Source: Candidatus Saccharimonadota bacterium
GTDB lineage: Bacteria; Patescibacteriota; Saccharimonadia; Saccharimonadales; Saccharimonadaceae
Direction of reading: 5' to 3'
DNA: 37,346 bases
Assembly: GCA_017964115.1 (NCBI GenBank)
Contig: JAGCSL010000090.1
Span: 1 to 37,346, forward strand
The notes under the pieces were generated by a model, which was not told where the DNA came from, made no database searches, and was given only the letters and a program-made list of their open reading frames with translations. Positions 1 through 7,180 of this stretch are shown piece by piece (the stretch's first letter is position 1; every line of letters starts with the position of its first letter). A program made the position numbers and the translations under genes.

Positions 1-1
1 G

Positions 2-1579
2 AAATACATTTTTGTTACAGGGGGCGTGATTTCTGGTGTCGGGAAGGGAATCATGGCAGCAAGTATCGGCGCAATTCTAAAAGCAAAGGGTCTGAAAGTT
101 TCGATGCAGAAATGTGACCCTTATTTTAATGTGGATGCAGGGCTATTAAATCCACGTGAGCACGGAGAATGCTTCGTGACACATGATGGGGCCGAAACTG
201 ATCTCGATTTGGGGCATTATGAGAGGTTCCTCGATGAAGAGATGACGGGCGACTCGATTTGGACATCGGGCAAGTTGTATAAAAAATTGATTGATGCGGA
301 ACGAGCGGGGGAGTTTGGCGGCAAGACAGTACAATTGGTACCTCATGTAACTGGCTTGGTGCAGCAAACTTTCCTCGATAACGCAGCGCATTTTAAATCT
401 GATGTACATATTGTAGAAATCGGTGGTACGATTGGCGATTTGGAAGGTTCACATTTTGTTGAGGCAATTCGTGAATTCGGTTCTAGAGTTGGACGCGAAA
501 ACGTATTGTATGTTCATGTTTGTTATGTGCCATGGCTATCGACTTCACAGGAGTTTAAGACGAAGCCGGCGCAAAATTCATTACGTGATCTGCGTGAATT
601 TGGCATTATTCCAGATATGGTAGTGGCGCGTATGGATGTTGACCGGGTAATTAAGGCACCACAAGTGGCGGCAAAGTTAGCAACCTTCTGTGCAGTTTCG
701 GAAGATGCAGTAGTATTGATGCCGGATGCAAAATCGGTTTATGAAGTGCCTTTGAATGCGGTAAAAGGCGGTGTGTTGGCGCCACTAGAACGCTTTATTG
801 ACCATGGCGATCCAGATATGACGCAATGGGAAGAATTGGTGAAGAAGATAGAATCAAAACCACACAGAGAGACGAAGATTGGTTTAGTGGCGAAATATAT
901 CGATAATACGGATACTTATTTGTCAGTAACAGAGGCCTTGAAGGCGGCCGCCTGGAAAGTGGGAGTGAAGTTAAATACAGTATGGATCGATGCGGAAAAG
1001 GCGACTGAAGAAGATTTTGCAGGCGTGGATGGTATCGTAGTGCCGGGTGGATTTGGAATTCGAGGTATAGAAGGTAAGATTGCGGCTGGTAAATATTGCT
1101 TAGAGCACAATAAACCATATTTGGGACTCTGTCTGGGTCTTCAAACGGCAGTGATTGCGGCAGCACGTAAAGGCGGCGTAAAGGGTGCAAATTCGGAAGA
1201 ATTTGATGCGCCAGCGAATGCGAATGTGGTTTACATTATGGAAGGTCAGAAGGGCAAAGAAAGTACTGGCGGTACCATGCGTTTGGGTGATTACCCAGCA
1301 AAACTGGTGAAAGGAAGCAAAATTGCAGAACTTTACGGAACGGAAAACGTGATAGAACGTCACCGTCACCGCTATGAGGTAAATCAGAAGTTTTTGAAAG
1401 AAATAAAAGAGGGCGGGTTGGTAGTTTCGGGGACTTCGCCAGATGGAAAGTTGGTAGAGTTTGTCGAAGCGCCGAATTGTGACTATTTCGTAGCAACACA
1501 GGCGCACCCAGAGTTTAAGAGTCGACCATATCGGGCGCATCCACTATTTGAAGGATTATTGCGCGCGGCAAGTAAATAA
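2..1579 (+). CDS. pyrG: CTP synthase (5' end lies before the window)
   Basis: Makes CTP from UTP, ATP and glutamine in the cytoplasm. The reading frame is open from base 2 and begins with KYIFVTGGV, the conserved N-terminal strand of the synthetase domain, so the true start is a few codons upstream; the GTG at 26 lies inside this motif and is not the start. The amidoligase half shows GAETDLDLGHYERF and EIGGTIGD. The class I glutamine amidotransferase half shows VPGGFG, the nucleophile Cys in GLCLGLQ (near base 1130) and the HPEF motif near the C terminus. The length, about 525 visible residues, matches the family. A structured region and a terminator read from the opposite strand follow it. 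Confidence 0.97.
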   Translation, partial: KYIFVTGGVISGVGKGIMAASIGAILKAKGLKVSMQKCDPYFNVDAGLLNPREHGECFVTHDGAETDLDLGHYERFLDEEMTGDSIWTSGKLYKKLIDAERAGEFGGKTVQLVPHVTGLVQQTFLDNAAHFKSDVHIVEIGGTIGDLEGSHFVEAIREFGSRVGRENVLYVHVCYVPWLSTSQEFKTKPAQNSLRDLREFGIIPDMVVARMDVDRVIKAPQVAAKLATFCAVSEDAVVLMPDAKSVYEVPLNAVKGGVLAPLERFIDHGDPDMTQWEELVKKIESKPHRETKIGLVAKYIDNTDTYLSVTEALKAAAWKVGVKLNTVWIDAEKATEEDFAGVDGIVVPGGFGIRGIEGKIAAGKYCLEHNKPYLGLCLGLQTAVIAAARKGGVKGANSEEFDAPANANVVYIMEGQKGKESTGGTMRLGDYPAKLVKGSKIAELYGTENVIERHRHRYEVNQKFLKEIKEGGLVVSGTSPDGKLVEFVEAPNCDYFVATQAHPEFKSRPYRAHPLFEGLLRAASK

Positions 1580-1599
1580 TTTCTAAAAAAATGAGCATG

Positions 1600-1630
1600 A
1601 AAAAAGGGCGGTCAGTAAACTGGCCGCCCT
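1600..1630 (-). terminator. Intrinsic terminator of the leftward gene at 1750-2259
   Basis: A 10-bp stem (1606-1615 with 1620-1629, one G-T wobble, loop TAAA) is followed on the minus strand by six T (A 1600-1605 on the plus strand). It lies beyond a run of other hairpins in the 3' UTR of the leftward gene and may also slow transcription arriving from pyrG. Confidence 0.85.
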
Positions 1631-1745
1631 GCGCTCTCTCCTCCTTCTGAGAGAGCTAAGCCCCTGGTGGCATCAGGGATGGTCTACTTTTGTCGGCAGA
1701 CCGTCAGGAGGATTACAACGGGTTTGTTAGGCCCGATTGTAATTT
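1631..1745 (-). ncRNA. Structured 3' UTR or possible small RNA downstream of the 1750-2259 gene
   Basis: Reading leftwards there is a tandem series of hairpins: 1714-1745 (ATTACAA with TTGTAAT plus CGGG with CCCG), 1681-1702 (GGTCT with AGACC), 1662-1678 (CCCTG with CAGGG) and 1633-1656 (GCTCTCTC with GAGAGAGC), ending in the terminator at 1600-1630. No start codon with a ribosome site is seen in it. The density of helices is unusual for a plain intergenic gap and suggests a stable 3' UTR or a processed RNA. No known family is recognised. Confidence 0.45.
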
Positions 1746-1749
1746 AACG

Positions 1750-2259
1750 TTAGATGGAGGCTGTGGCGTATTCAAAGTCCTCCATTTCGACGTCGTCCTC
1801 ACTGGCGGCTGCCAGCTCCTCGATCTCTTCTTCGAGGGCAGCATTCCGGTGCGGGGCACGAGTCTTATTGGTATGCTTCAGTCGCTCGGCCGCACGCTGG
1901 TTTTCGCCAATCTGGCGGACGATTTCCTGAAGGTGCTTTCTGCCAGTCTGGTCAAGGCCAACATCGTGCAGGCGCTGGATCATTTTGTCGAGTGCTTCCT
2001 GAGCGCGGGCGGTCACCTTGTCCGAATGTTCGGCGCGGCGAGCAGCCTTGATGTAGTCGTTGACGAGACACAGGTTATCGAGGACCATGGCTCTTTCGGT
2101 CAAGCCGCTGTGTTTGGGGTCGAGGCCCCTGGCGGTAAGAGTGCGGCTCAGACAGTTGAGCCGGCGCTTCTCCTCCTTGGGGAGACTTGCCTTGCCGGCG
2201 AGTTCTTTGAATTCGTGAGCAAGCTTGACGGACGCAGGTGCCTTACGTGTTTTGGACAT
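1750..2259 (-). CDS. Unrecognised charged alpha-helical protein, 169 aa
   Basis: Not recognised. Start chosen at the ATG (2259) that follows AGGAGG with 8-nt spacing; a TTG two codons upstream is too close to that site. The protein is rich in Lys, Arg, Glu and Ala, has no membrane segment or signal peptide, and ends in an acidic tail (residues about 140-169). The heptad-like helices in the middle would suit a coiled coil or an RNA- or DNA-associated protein, but this is only inference. Codon use is unlike its neighbours: of 18 Leu codons 8 are CTC, 5 CTG, 4 CTT, one TTG and none TTA, and GCC and CGC are common. It stands alone, with its own near-consensus promoter, a hairpin leader and a terminator, and is divergent from argS. 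Confidence 0.75.
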   Translation of the reverse strand: MSKTRKAPASVKLAHEFKELAGKASLPKEEKRRLNCLSRTLTARGLDPKHSGLTERAMVLDNLCLVNDYIKAARRAEHSDKVTARAQEALDKMIQRLHDVGLDQTGRKHLQEIVRQIGENQRAAERLKHTNKTRAPHRNAALEEEIEELAAASEDDVEMEDFEYATASI

Positions 2260-2289
2260 ACACAATTCCTCCTTTTATGTGAATGTGCG

Positions 2290-2346
2290 ATGCACGGGTG
2301 CATAAAAAGATAAAACTTGGAACTTGGGAAGCTCCTAAAGTTTATC
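2290..2346 (-). promoter_or_regulatory. Hairpin leader, possible attenuator, of the 1750-2259 gene
   Basis: The leader between the predicted start site (about 2383) and the gene holds a long two-part hairpin: 2309-2318 pairs with 2338-2346 (one bulge) and 2319-2325 with 2329-2335 (one wobble), loop of three. On the minus strand it is followed at once by five T (2304-2308), the form of an intrinsic terminator, and then by a second small hairpin (2290-2303) before AGGAGG. It could attenuate transcription; an antiterminator partner is not evident. Confidence 0.5.
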
Positions 2347-2389
2347 TGTAACTACTTTCACCAAAATACATAGCTCTGTAGCTGTCTAT

Positions 2390-2418
2390 ACTATATCAAA
2401 ATTATTATGTTTTGTCAA
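2390..2418 (-). promoter_or_regulatory. Sigma-70 type promoter of the 1750-2259 gene
   Basis: On the minus strand TTGACA (2413-2418) and TATAGT (2390-2395) are separated by exactly 17 bp. The predicted transcription start is near 2383, giving a leader of about 124 nt. Confidence 0.85.
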
Positions 2419-2446
2419 GAGTTTATTTGAAACAGGGGTAAAATGA

Positions 2447-2455
2447 TGGTAAAAT
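2447..2455 (+). promoter_or_regulatory. Extended -10 promoter of argS
   Basis: TGG followed by TAAAAT (2450-2455). Transcription would begin near 2462, after the ATG at 2456 and just before the ATG at 2465, which argues for the second ATG as the argS start and a leader of two or three nucleotides. Confidence 0.65.
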
Positions 2456-2464
2456 ATGGATATT

Positions 2465-4147
2465 ATGGACAATCTGAAGGAACAAATCAAAGGAGTTATC
2501 AACGATTTATATGGCGTTGATGATGTGACTGTTGATTTTGCGAGCGTGCCGAGCGAAATTGAGGGTGACTATTCGACGAACGTGGCGATGCGTCTTGCGC
2601 GTCAGGCCGGTAAAGCTCCCCGTCAGATTGCCGAAGAAATTATTGAAAAACTAGGAAATAGTGGCTTTGGTTTCTCAATTGCCGGTCCAGGCTTTATTAA
2701 TGTAGTCGTATCTGGAAAATCTCTACAGAGGCAACTCGACGAAGTTTGGTCGGATGATTACGGAAATAACGATTCTGGCAAGGGGCGCTTGGCGATTTCG
2801 GAGTTCCCGAGCACAAATATTGCGAAACCATATTCAGTGGGGCATTTGCGCCCAGGTACGCAAGGTTGGGCGGCCAAAAAGGTGTTGGAAGCGAACGGCT
2901 GGAAGGTCCTGACGGACAATCATTTAGGTGACGTAGGTACGCCTTTTGGGATTTGGGCAGTAGGTTTTATGCGTTCTGGTCTCGATATTGAGGAAGTTAC
3001 GGTTTACGATTTGGGCGATATCTATATTAAGATGAAAGCCGATTTAAAGGCGGAAGAGAAAGTTGGAAAGCACGAATTGGCCGATGAGGTCCAAGAATGG
3101 CTAAAAAAGCTAGAAGCAAAAGATGCCGACGCAGTAAAGCTGTCAAAACATTTTGGCGAAATATCCTTAAAACATACTCATGAGGTGATGGATCGCTTAG
3201 GAATTTCGACAGATATGGAGATGGGGGAGAGCAACTTTGTGGAACTTGGCAAGAAAATGGTCGAAAAATACGCCGATGAGGGGATTTTTGAGCGAAATGA
3301 AGATGGCTCGGTGATTTGTCGCTTGGATGACTATGGAATTGATGTGCCGATGTTAATGCTGAAGAGTAATGGTACGGCCTTATATGCGACGACAGATTTG
3401 GGCTGTTTAACTTATCGCGACGAAAATATCCATCCAGATAAGATTGTGTATGCGGTGGGCGCGGAGCAGAAGTTCTACTTTGAACAGCTCTTTGCGATGG
3501 CAAAAAAGGTAGGAATCAAGTTTGATAATTATCATCTGGTATTCGGGACGATTGACCAGATTTCGCCAGAGGGGAAGCGTGAGAAAATGTCCTCGCGTAA
3601 GGGTGTGGTTTTGATGGAATCACTGCTTGATGACGCCGAAAAGCGGGTACGCGAGAATTTTGGTGCCGATGTAACAGATGAGGATATTGCGAAAATTGCG
3701 GTGGGGGCAATTAAGTTTTCAGATTTTGTAGCAGATCGCAATACGGGGATTTTGTATGATCCAGATAAGATTTTTGCTTTAACTGGTCAATCGGGGCCGT
3801 TTTGTCAGTATGCGTGCGTGAGGATGCGTCGCATTATGGAAAAAAACGCCGATTTTAAGGCGGTAGGCTTTGATGATTATGATTTTGCAGCCGAGAAAGA
3901 AGTTTTGCAAAAATTATTAGAATTTCCAGAGGTAGTTGCGGAAGCTTGTGAAGATTTTCGCATGCACAAAATTGCTGGTTTTGCCTTTGAATTGGCGCAG
4001 GAACTGAACCGATATTACGAGAAGACGCCGATTTCGTCGGCCGCTGATTCTGAGCGTTCAGCGCGTTTATGGCTGATTAAGCGAGCGGATTTCGTGTTAG
4101 CGCGAGCATTGGATTTGTTAGGAATTGAGATTCCAGAGAAGATGTAG
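2465..4147 (+). CDS. argS: Arginyl-tRNA synthetase
   Basis: Charges tRNA-Arg in the cytoplasm (class I synthetase). An N-terminal Arg-S type additional domain (residues about 1-100) precedes the catalytic core. The HIGH-type motif reads SVGHLRPG near residue 124 (first His of the usual HVGH replaced by Ser) and the KMSKS loop is KMSSRKG near residue 375. The C terminus ends with the family-typical LARALDLLGIE anticodon-domain helix. Length 560 is normal. Start moved from 2456 to 2465 because the first ATG overlaps the -10 box. A tRNA-Arg(CCT) substrate gene is present at 17078. No clear terminator follows; the next transcript starts from its own promoter at 4222. Confidence 0.95.
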   Translation: MDNLKEQIKGVINDLYGVDDVTVDFASVPSEIEGDYSTNVAMRLARQAGKAPRQIAEEIIEKLGNSGFGFSIAGPGFINVVVSGKSLQRQLDEVWSDDYGNNDSGKGRLAISEFPSTNIAKPYSVGHLRPGTQGWAAKKVLEANGWKVLTDNHLGDVGTPFGIWAVGFMRSGLDIEEVTVYDLGDIYIKMKADLKAEEKVGKHELADEVQEWLKKLEAKDADAVKLSKHFGEISLKHTHEVMDRLGISTDMEMGESNFVELGKKMVEKYADEGIFERNEDGSVICRLDDYGIDVPMLMLKSNGTALYATTDLGCLTYRDENIHPDKIVYAVGAEQKFYFEQLFAMAKKVGIKFDNYHLVFGTIDQISPEGKREKMSSRKGVVLMESLLDDAEKRVRENFGADVTDEDIAKIAVGAIKFSDFVADRNTGILYDPDKIFALTGQSGPFCQYACVRMRRIMEKNADFKAVGFDDYDFAAEKEVLQKLLEFPEVVAEACEDFRMHKIAGFAFELAQELNRYYEKTPISSAADSERSARLWLIKRADFVLARALDLLGIEIPEKM

Positions 4148-4221
4148 ATTTTTTCTAGCTTTGTGAGTGGATATAAGGTGTTATTTTTGGACTAAACGGG
4201 GGCGGAAGCATAAGCGTGCTA

Positions 4222-4250
4222 TTGACTTTTTGATGAATGTGTGCTATAAT
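4222..4250 (+). promoter_or_regulatory. Near-consensus sigma-70 promoter of the 4454-4942 gene
   Basis: TTGACT (4222-4227), a 17-bp spacer and a perfect TATAAT (4245-4250). The predicted start near 4257 leaves a leader of about 197 nt. This promoter lies in the 306-bp gap between argS and the gene; the first 70 bases of the gap hold nothing recognisable. Confidence 0.9.
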
Positions 4251-4258
4251 CAACATAT

Positions 4259-4434
4259 TGCGGTTGAAATATGACTGTAAAGCACGTTAAGTGTGATGAA
4301 AATGCTAAGTTTACCTCTTTTATCGGGTTAGCTTCCTGGACTGGTCACGGACGAGTTTAGAAAGCTAGCCCGAGGAACCGCAAGGATTCTAAGGGAATGG
4401 CGGAGTCAAGATTCGCACCCTTGGAGAAGGTGCG
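4259..4434 (+). promoter_or_regulatory. Large structured 5' leader RNA of the 4454-4942 gene
   Basis: The leader folds on paper as a multi-branched RNA. A 7-bp closing helix (4259-4265 with 4376-4382) encloses one arm at 4277-4314 (GTAAA with TTTAC, then GCA with TGC) and a 10-bp arm at 4323-4332 with 4364-4373 (one wobble) carrying a 31-nt loop. A separate hairpin (4414-4434, CGCAC with GTGCG) sits just before the ribosome site GGAGG at 4441. The architecture resembles a riboswitch or a protein-binding leader. No known family was recognised, and the fold is drawn by eye from one sequence. Confidence 0.6.
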
Positions 4435-4453
4435 GGAAACGGAGGTAGATAAT

Positions 4454-4942
4454 ATGACTCACTATCCTAATATCGCAGCAGCACAGATTGCTGACGCAAC
4501 CAGAAGCATCGTCAAAAGAGGAGGCCATGTCGTTGATCTGGAAGACCACGATATGCGTCGTCTCGTAGAGATCCTGGAAGATCATCACCAGAGTTCAGAG
4601 CTGTGTCACATGCACGACCTGCCGACTACGGCTATCGATGAACTGGCAGCAGAAGAACTCGCGGAGCTTACCGGTAAACCGAACTATCTGGCGCATTTCG
4701 CTCGTGTTCGTGCGGAGGAATCTGAGTGCCTGAGGGCGCTGACGGATATCCTCGGAGCCAACACTGAGACGGAAAGGCAGCAGATCATCGCCTTCTACAG
4801 CGAAGGGGCATACCCGAGCTTGAAGCAGCTGATACAGACCGCAACATTTGCGGCAGCAGTTGCAGGCGATTATCAGACGGCCTACGAGCTTGTCCAGGGT
4901 GTTCGTGCTACGCCGGAGCTGCACTCGCTGTTTGTTGCATAA
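4454..4942 (+). CDS. Unrecognised soluble protein, 162 aa
   Basis: Not recognised. The start at 4454 is chosen because GGAGG (4441-4445) lies 8 nt upstream; the frame runs back to an earlier ATG at 4397, but that would cover the leader hairpin and lacks a ribosome site. The product is acidic, appears wholly helical, and has no signal peptide or membrane segment. It is rich in His (for example EDHH and CHMHD near residues 43-55), so metal binding is possible but unproven. Codon use is foreign-looking: 11 of 17 Leu codons are CTG, 3 CTC, 2 CTT, one TTG. It stands alone between its own strong promoter with a structured leader and terminator-like hairpins at 4978 and 5028. Confidence 0.75.
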   Translation: MTHYPNIAAAQIADATRSIVKRGGHVVDLEDHDMRRLVEILEDHHQSSELCHMHDLPTTAIDELAAEELAELTGKPNYLAHFARVRAEESECLRALTDILGANTETERQQIIAFYSEGAYPSLKQLIQTATFAAAVAGDYQTAYELVQGVRATPELHSLFVA

Positions 4943-4977
4943 TTGCTCATACGCATTTAGCCACCACACAAAAACCA

Positions 4978-5014
4978 GGGTCCACATCGCAAGGTGTGGG
5001 CCCGCTTCCATTTT
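4978..5014 (+). terminator. Probable terminator of the 4454-4942 gene
   Basis: An 11-bp stem (4978-4988 with 4993-5003, two wobbles, loop GCAA) is followed by a moderately T-rich stretch (TTCCATTTT). The tetraloop and GC-rich stem are typical but the T tract is imperfect. Confidence 0.65.
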
Positions 5015-5027
5015 ATGGGGGGACATC

Positions 5028-5054
5028 AAAAAACGACCGCGAGGCCGTATTTTT
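5028..5054 (+). terminator. Second terminator-like hairpin
   Basis: A-run, short stem (5033-5038 with 5043-5048, one mismatch, loop GCGA), then ATTTTT. It could back up the previous terminator for rightward transcripts. Confidence 0.5.
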
Positions 5055-5063
5055 AAAGCAAAG

Positions 5064-5099
5064 AAAAAAGCCCCCAGTGATCATGTAATCGGTGGGGGC
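5064..5099 (-). terminator. Intrinsic terminator of the 5111-5761 gene
   Basis: A 7-bp GC-rich stem (5070-5076 with 5093-5099) is followed on the minus strand by six T (A 5064-5069). It sits 11 bp beyond the stop codon of the leftward gene. Confidence 0.85.
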
Positions 5100-5110
5100 T
5101 TATAAAGTCA

Positions 5111-5761
5111 TCAGGAAAGTTGAACTGGGGTGCGCAGTGCGCGCTGAAGCATGCGCTCATGGCGGCCGGCAATTGCGTAGATAAGGATCGCCTCAGCCTC
5201 GTTCGAGGGATATTTCCCAAAGCGGCTATCGTCTGGGATGGTGTCCACAGCTTTTTCCTTCAAGACTTTGTCCTTTGCGCCACTCACGGAGTTGAGCGCC
5301 GCAAAAGAGTACATGCAGTATGCGAGCATTTGCAGAGAAATATCGCGGTCGGCGTGGCTGTTATACCAGCCGCCGATGATAGTGCCGCGTTCGCAGGTGC
5401 ATGCGATTAGTGAAATGTTGTCGGTTGCCTGTTCTACGAGACACTTGTTGGTGTGTCTCGCGCGAGCGGGTGCGGACTTGGCGAAAGCATTGAGTCGCTC
5501 ATGCAGCTCTTTGCCTGCCGTGTCGTTAGCTACGTCGGGGCTCAAGTTGGAGTTATCCCCCTCGAGCATCCCGTAGAAGAGTGACCTGACACGACCTTTT
5601 TTGTCAACTAGTCTGAAGTCGTACAGATCGGTACTGTGGGCGTGTTTCTTTACATAGAAACTTTCCACAACGAAGTTCTCCAGAATCGCATACCCACAGA
5701 TAGAGGGGATTTCATTTATTCCTCTGATCCTAGAGAACTCGAACACGTTTGCTTTTGTCAC
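5111..5761 (-). CDS. Unrecognised protein, 216 aa
   Basis: Not recognised. The start is GTG at 5761, preceded by a purine-rich ribosome site (AAGGGGGG) 10 nt upstream; an in-frame stop two codons before it rules out an earlier start. The protein is of mixed alpha/beta type, has no signal peptide or clear membrane segment, and carries scattered Cys residues, including a CTC near residue 120. Leu codons are mostly CTN as in the two other odd genes nearby (1750-2259 and 4454-4942), and the gene has the same layout of near-consensus promoter, hairpin-bearing leader and private terminator. It is divergent from mscL, with which it shares overlapping -35 elements. Confidence 0.75.
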   Translation of the reverse strand: MTKANVFEFSRIRGINEIPSICGYAILENFVVESFYVKKHAHSTDLYDFRLVDKKGRVRSLFYGMLEGDNSNLSPDVANDTAGKELHERLNAFAKSAPARARHTNKCLVEQATDNISLIACTCERGTIIGGWYNSHADRDISLQMLAYCMYSFAALNSVSGAKDKVLKEKAVDTIPDDSRFGKYPSNEAEAILIYAIAGRHERMLQRALRTPVQLS

Positions 5762-5852
5762 GGAGCATCAACCCCCCTTCTTCCTTTCCTTGACTTTTTT
5801 AACGAACGTTGTTTATAGATACAAAAACTTTAGCGGATTACCGCGTAAGTAA

Positions 5853-5881
5853 ATTTTAGCATAGTTTGTTTAATTTGTCAA
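5853..5881 (-). promoter_or_regulatory. Sigma-70 type promoter of the 5111-5761 gene
   Basis: Minus-strand TTGACA (5876-5881) and TAAAAT (5853-5858) with a 17-bp spacer. The predicted start is near 5846. The leader begins with a small hairpin (5833-5836 with 5841-5844). The -35 box overlaps that of the rightward mscL promoter. Confidence 0.85.
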
Positions 5882-5903
5882 TGCTTATTAGGTGTGATAT
5901 AGT
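5875..5903 (+). promoter_or_regulatory. Promoter of mscL
   Basis: TTGTCA (5875-5880) and TATAGT (5898-5903) with a 17-bp spacer; predicted start near 5910, leader about 19 nt with GAGG before the ATG. The -35 hexamer overlaps the opposite-strand -35 box at 5876-5881 in all but one base. Confidence 0.8.
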
Positions 5904-5928
5904 TAAACTAAGTTAAAAGAGGAATAGT

Positions 5929-6303
5929 ATGGCTGAAGAAAAATCAAAGCACAAAGAATTAGCAAAAGCTGGCCTTGGTAAAGTAAAAGGCGCGAGCAGT
6001 GGATTTATGACTTTTATTAAAGAGCAGAACGTAGTTGGTCTCGCTGTGGGTTTAGTACTTGGTGCCGCCGCTAGTGCATTGGTTAACTCTTTGATTAACA
6101 ATGTAATTATGCCACCTCTTGGCTTCCTATTGGGTAGCGCTGAAGGTATTCGTGGCCTAGCTTTTACGATGGGCACTACTCCATCTGGTGAAGTTGCCGT
6201 GTTGCATTATGGCGAATTTATCAACGATTTAATTAACTTCTTGGTCTTAGCCTTGGTTATTTACTTTGTCGTGAAGGCTTTGAAGCTTGATATCAAGAAA
6301 TAA
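5929..6303 (+). CDS. mscL: Large-conductance mechanosensitive channel
   Basis: A membrane channel that opens under turgor stress and releases solutes. A Lys-rich N-terminal helix (residues 1-25) leads into the first membrane helix with the family pattern NVVGLAVGLVLG and the Ala/Gly-rich pore. The NNVIMPPLG loop and the second helix (residues about 100-117) follow, with the basic tail KLDIKK. Length 124 is slightly shorter than the E. coli protein (136). The start has GAGG 6 nt upstream. It is followed after 3 bp by orn and is likely cotranscribed with it. Confidence 0.95.
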   Translation: MAEEKSKHKELAKAGLGKVKGASSGFMTFIKEQNVVGLAVGLVLGAAASALVNSLINNVIMPPLGFLLGSAEGIRGLAFTMGTTPSGEVAVLHYGEFINDLINFLVLALVIYFVVKALKLDIKK

Positions 6304-6306
6304 TCG

Positions 6307-6843
6307 ATGACGAAAGCTGCGGAAAAAGCTACCTTGTTGTGGGTAGATTTGGAGATGACGGGATTGTCGCCAGAAGTGGATAAGATTCTCGAGGTGGCGG
6401 CAATTGCGACGGACTGGGACTTGAATGAGCTTGATACTTTTACGGCGGTCGTAAAATGCGATGAGAAACTGATGCGAGAGCGCATGGTGGGTGAGTTCTG
6501 GGAGAAGAATAAGGAATCTTTTGATGCTTTGATGGCGCAAAATGCCGACGGGGCGGCGCCAGAGATGGTTGAAAAAGAGCTATTAAAATTCTTGAAAAAG
6601 AATTTTGGCGACGAGGTTTATTTGGCGGGAAATTCAATTCATCAGGATCGCAAGTTTATCGAGCGTGAATGGCCAAAATTGAATGCAAAATTACATTACC
6701 GGATGCTAGATGTGAGTGCGTGGAAAATATATTTCGAAAATGCCTTGCATCGGAGTTTTGCGAAGCCGGAAAATCATCGCGCATTAGACGATATTCGCGG
6801 AAGTATTGAGGAGTTGAAATGGTATCGGAAGATGATATCGTAA
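6307..6843 (+). CDS. orn: Oligoribonuclease (DEDDh 3'-5' exonuclease)
   Basis: Degrades RNA oligonucleotides of two to a few residues to mononucleotides, a final step of RNA decay that also handles pGpG. The exonuclease motifs are present: WVDLEMTGL with Asp14 and Glu16, NSIHQDRKFI in the middle, and HRALDDIRGSIEELKWYR near the C terminus with the catalytic His and Asp. Length 178 is typical. Three bases separate it from mscL; its 3' end overlaps the next gene by 25 bp. Confidence 0.95.
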   Translation: MTKAAEKATLLWVDLEMTGLSPEVDKILEVAAIATDWDLNELDTFTAVVKCDEKLMRERMVGEFWEKNKESFDALMAQNADGAAPEMVEKELLKFLKKNFGDEVYLAGNSIHQDRKFIEREWPKLNAKLHYRMLDVSAWKIYFENALHRSFAKPENHRALDDIRGSIEELKWYRKMIS

Positions 6844-7139
6844 AATATGCCTTGGGACTAGCGGATGTTTCGGAACGACGCGATGGTGCGCTGCGGATTT
6901 TTACGCGGGGCGAAAAGATATTTTTAGTTATCGAGACCGGCACGGATCCGCTAAGGATAGAAACGCGTTGCGACCGTAGACTAAGCAAAACTTTGCAAGA
7001 GCAGTACGAAAGCGTAATGGAAAGTCGTGCGTTGGGACGCAATGGAATTGAAATTATCTGTAGTGGGCAATTGACAGACGATGAAGTTGTAGATTTAGTG
7101 CGACACAGTTACGAGATTTCTGGACCAGAAGCAGAATAA
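6819..7139 (+). CDS. MmcQ/YjbR-like protein
   Basis: A small cytoplasmic protein of about 106 residues. The pattern of a beta-rich N-terminal half with LRIETRC, a central YESVMESRALGR and a C-terminal LTDDEVVDLVRHSYE helix fits the MmcQ/YjbR-like fold (DUF419 group). These proteins have a double-wing DNA-binding-like fold, but the role is not established. It overlaps the end of orn by 25 bp, so translation is probably coupled, and ends just before a strong bidirectional terminator. Confidence 0.7.
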   Translation: MVSEDDIVKYALGLADVSERRDGALRIFTRGEKIFLVIETGTDPLRIETRCDRRLSKTLQEQYESVMESRALGRNGIEIICSGQLTDDEVVDLVRHSYEISGPEAE

Positions 7140-7140
7140 A

Positions 7141-7170
7141 AATATCTCCCCGATGGGGAGATATTTTTTT
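7141..7170. terminator. Bidirectional intrinsic terminator
   Basis: A perfect 11-bp stem (7141-7151 with 7155-7165, loop GAT) is flanked by A on the left and T on the right. It separates the rightward mscL-orn-yjbR unit from the leftward gene ending at 7181. Confidence 0.9.
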
Positions 7171-7180
7171 GTGGTCTGAA

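Noticed and set aside
26..28. GTG as the start of CTP synthase
   Set aside because: It lies inside the conserved N-terminal strand; the frame continues upstream to the window edge with family-typical residues.
1690..2313. Rightward reading frame of 207 codons opposite the 1750-2259 gene
   Set aside because: No ribosome site or promoter; the opposite strand has promoter, leader, AGGAGG and terminator. It is a by-product of the GC-rich codon use there.
4848..5576. Rightward reading frames over 4848-5105, 5120-5410 and 5238-5576
   Set aside because: They overlap the end of the 4454 gene, its terminators or the leftward 5111-5761 gene, lack ribosome sites and look like no protein family.
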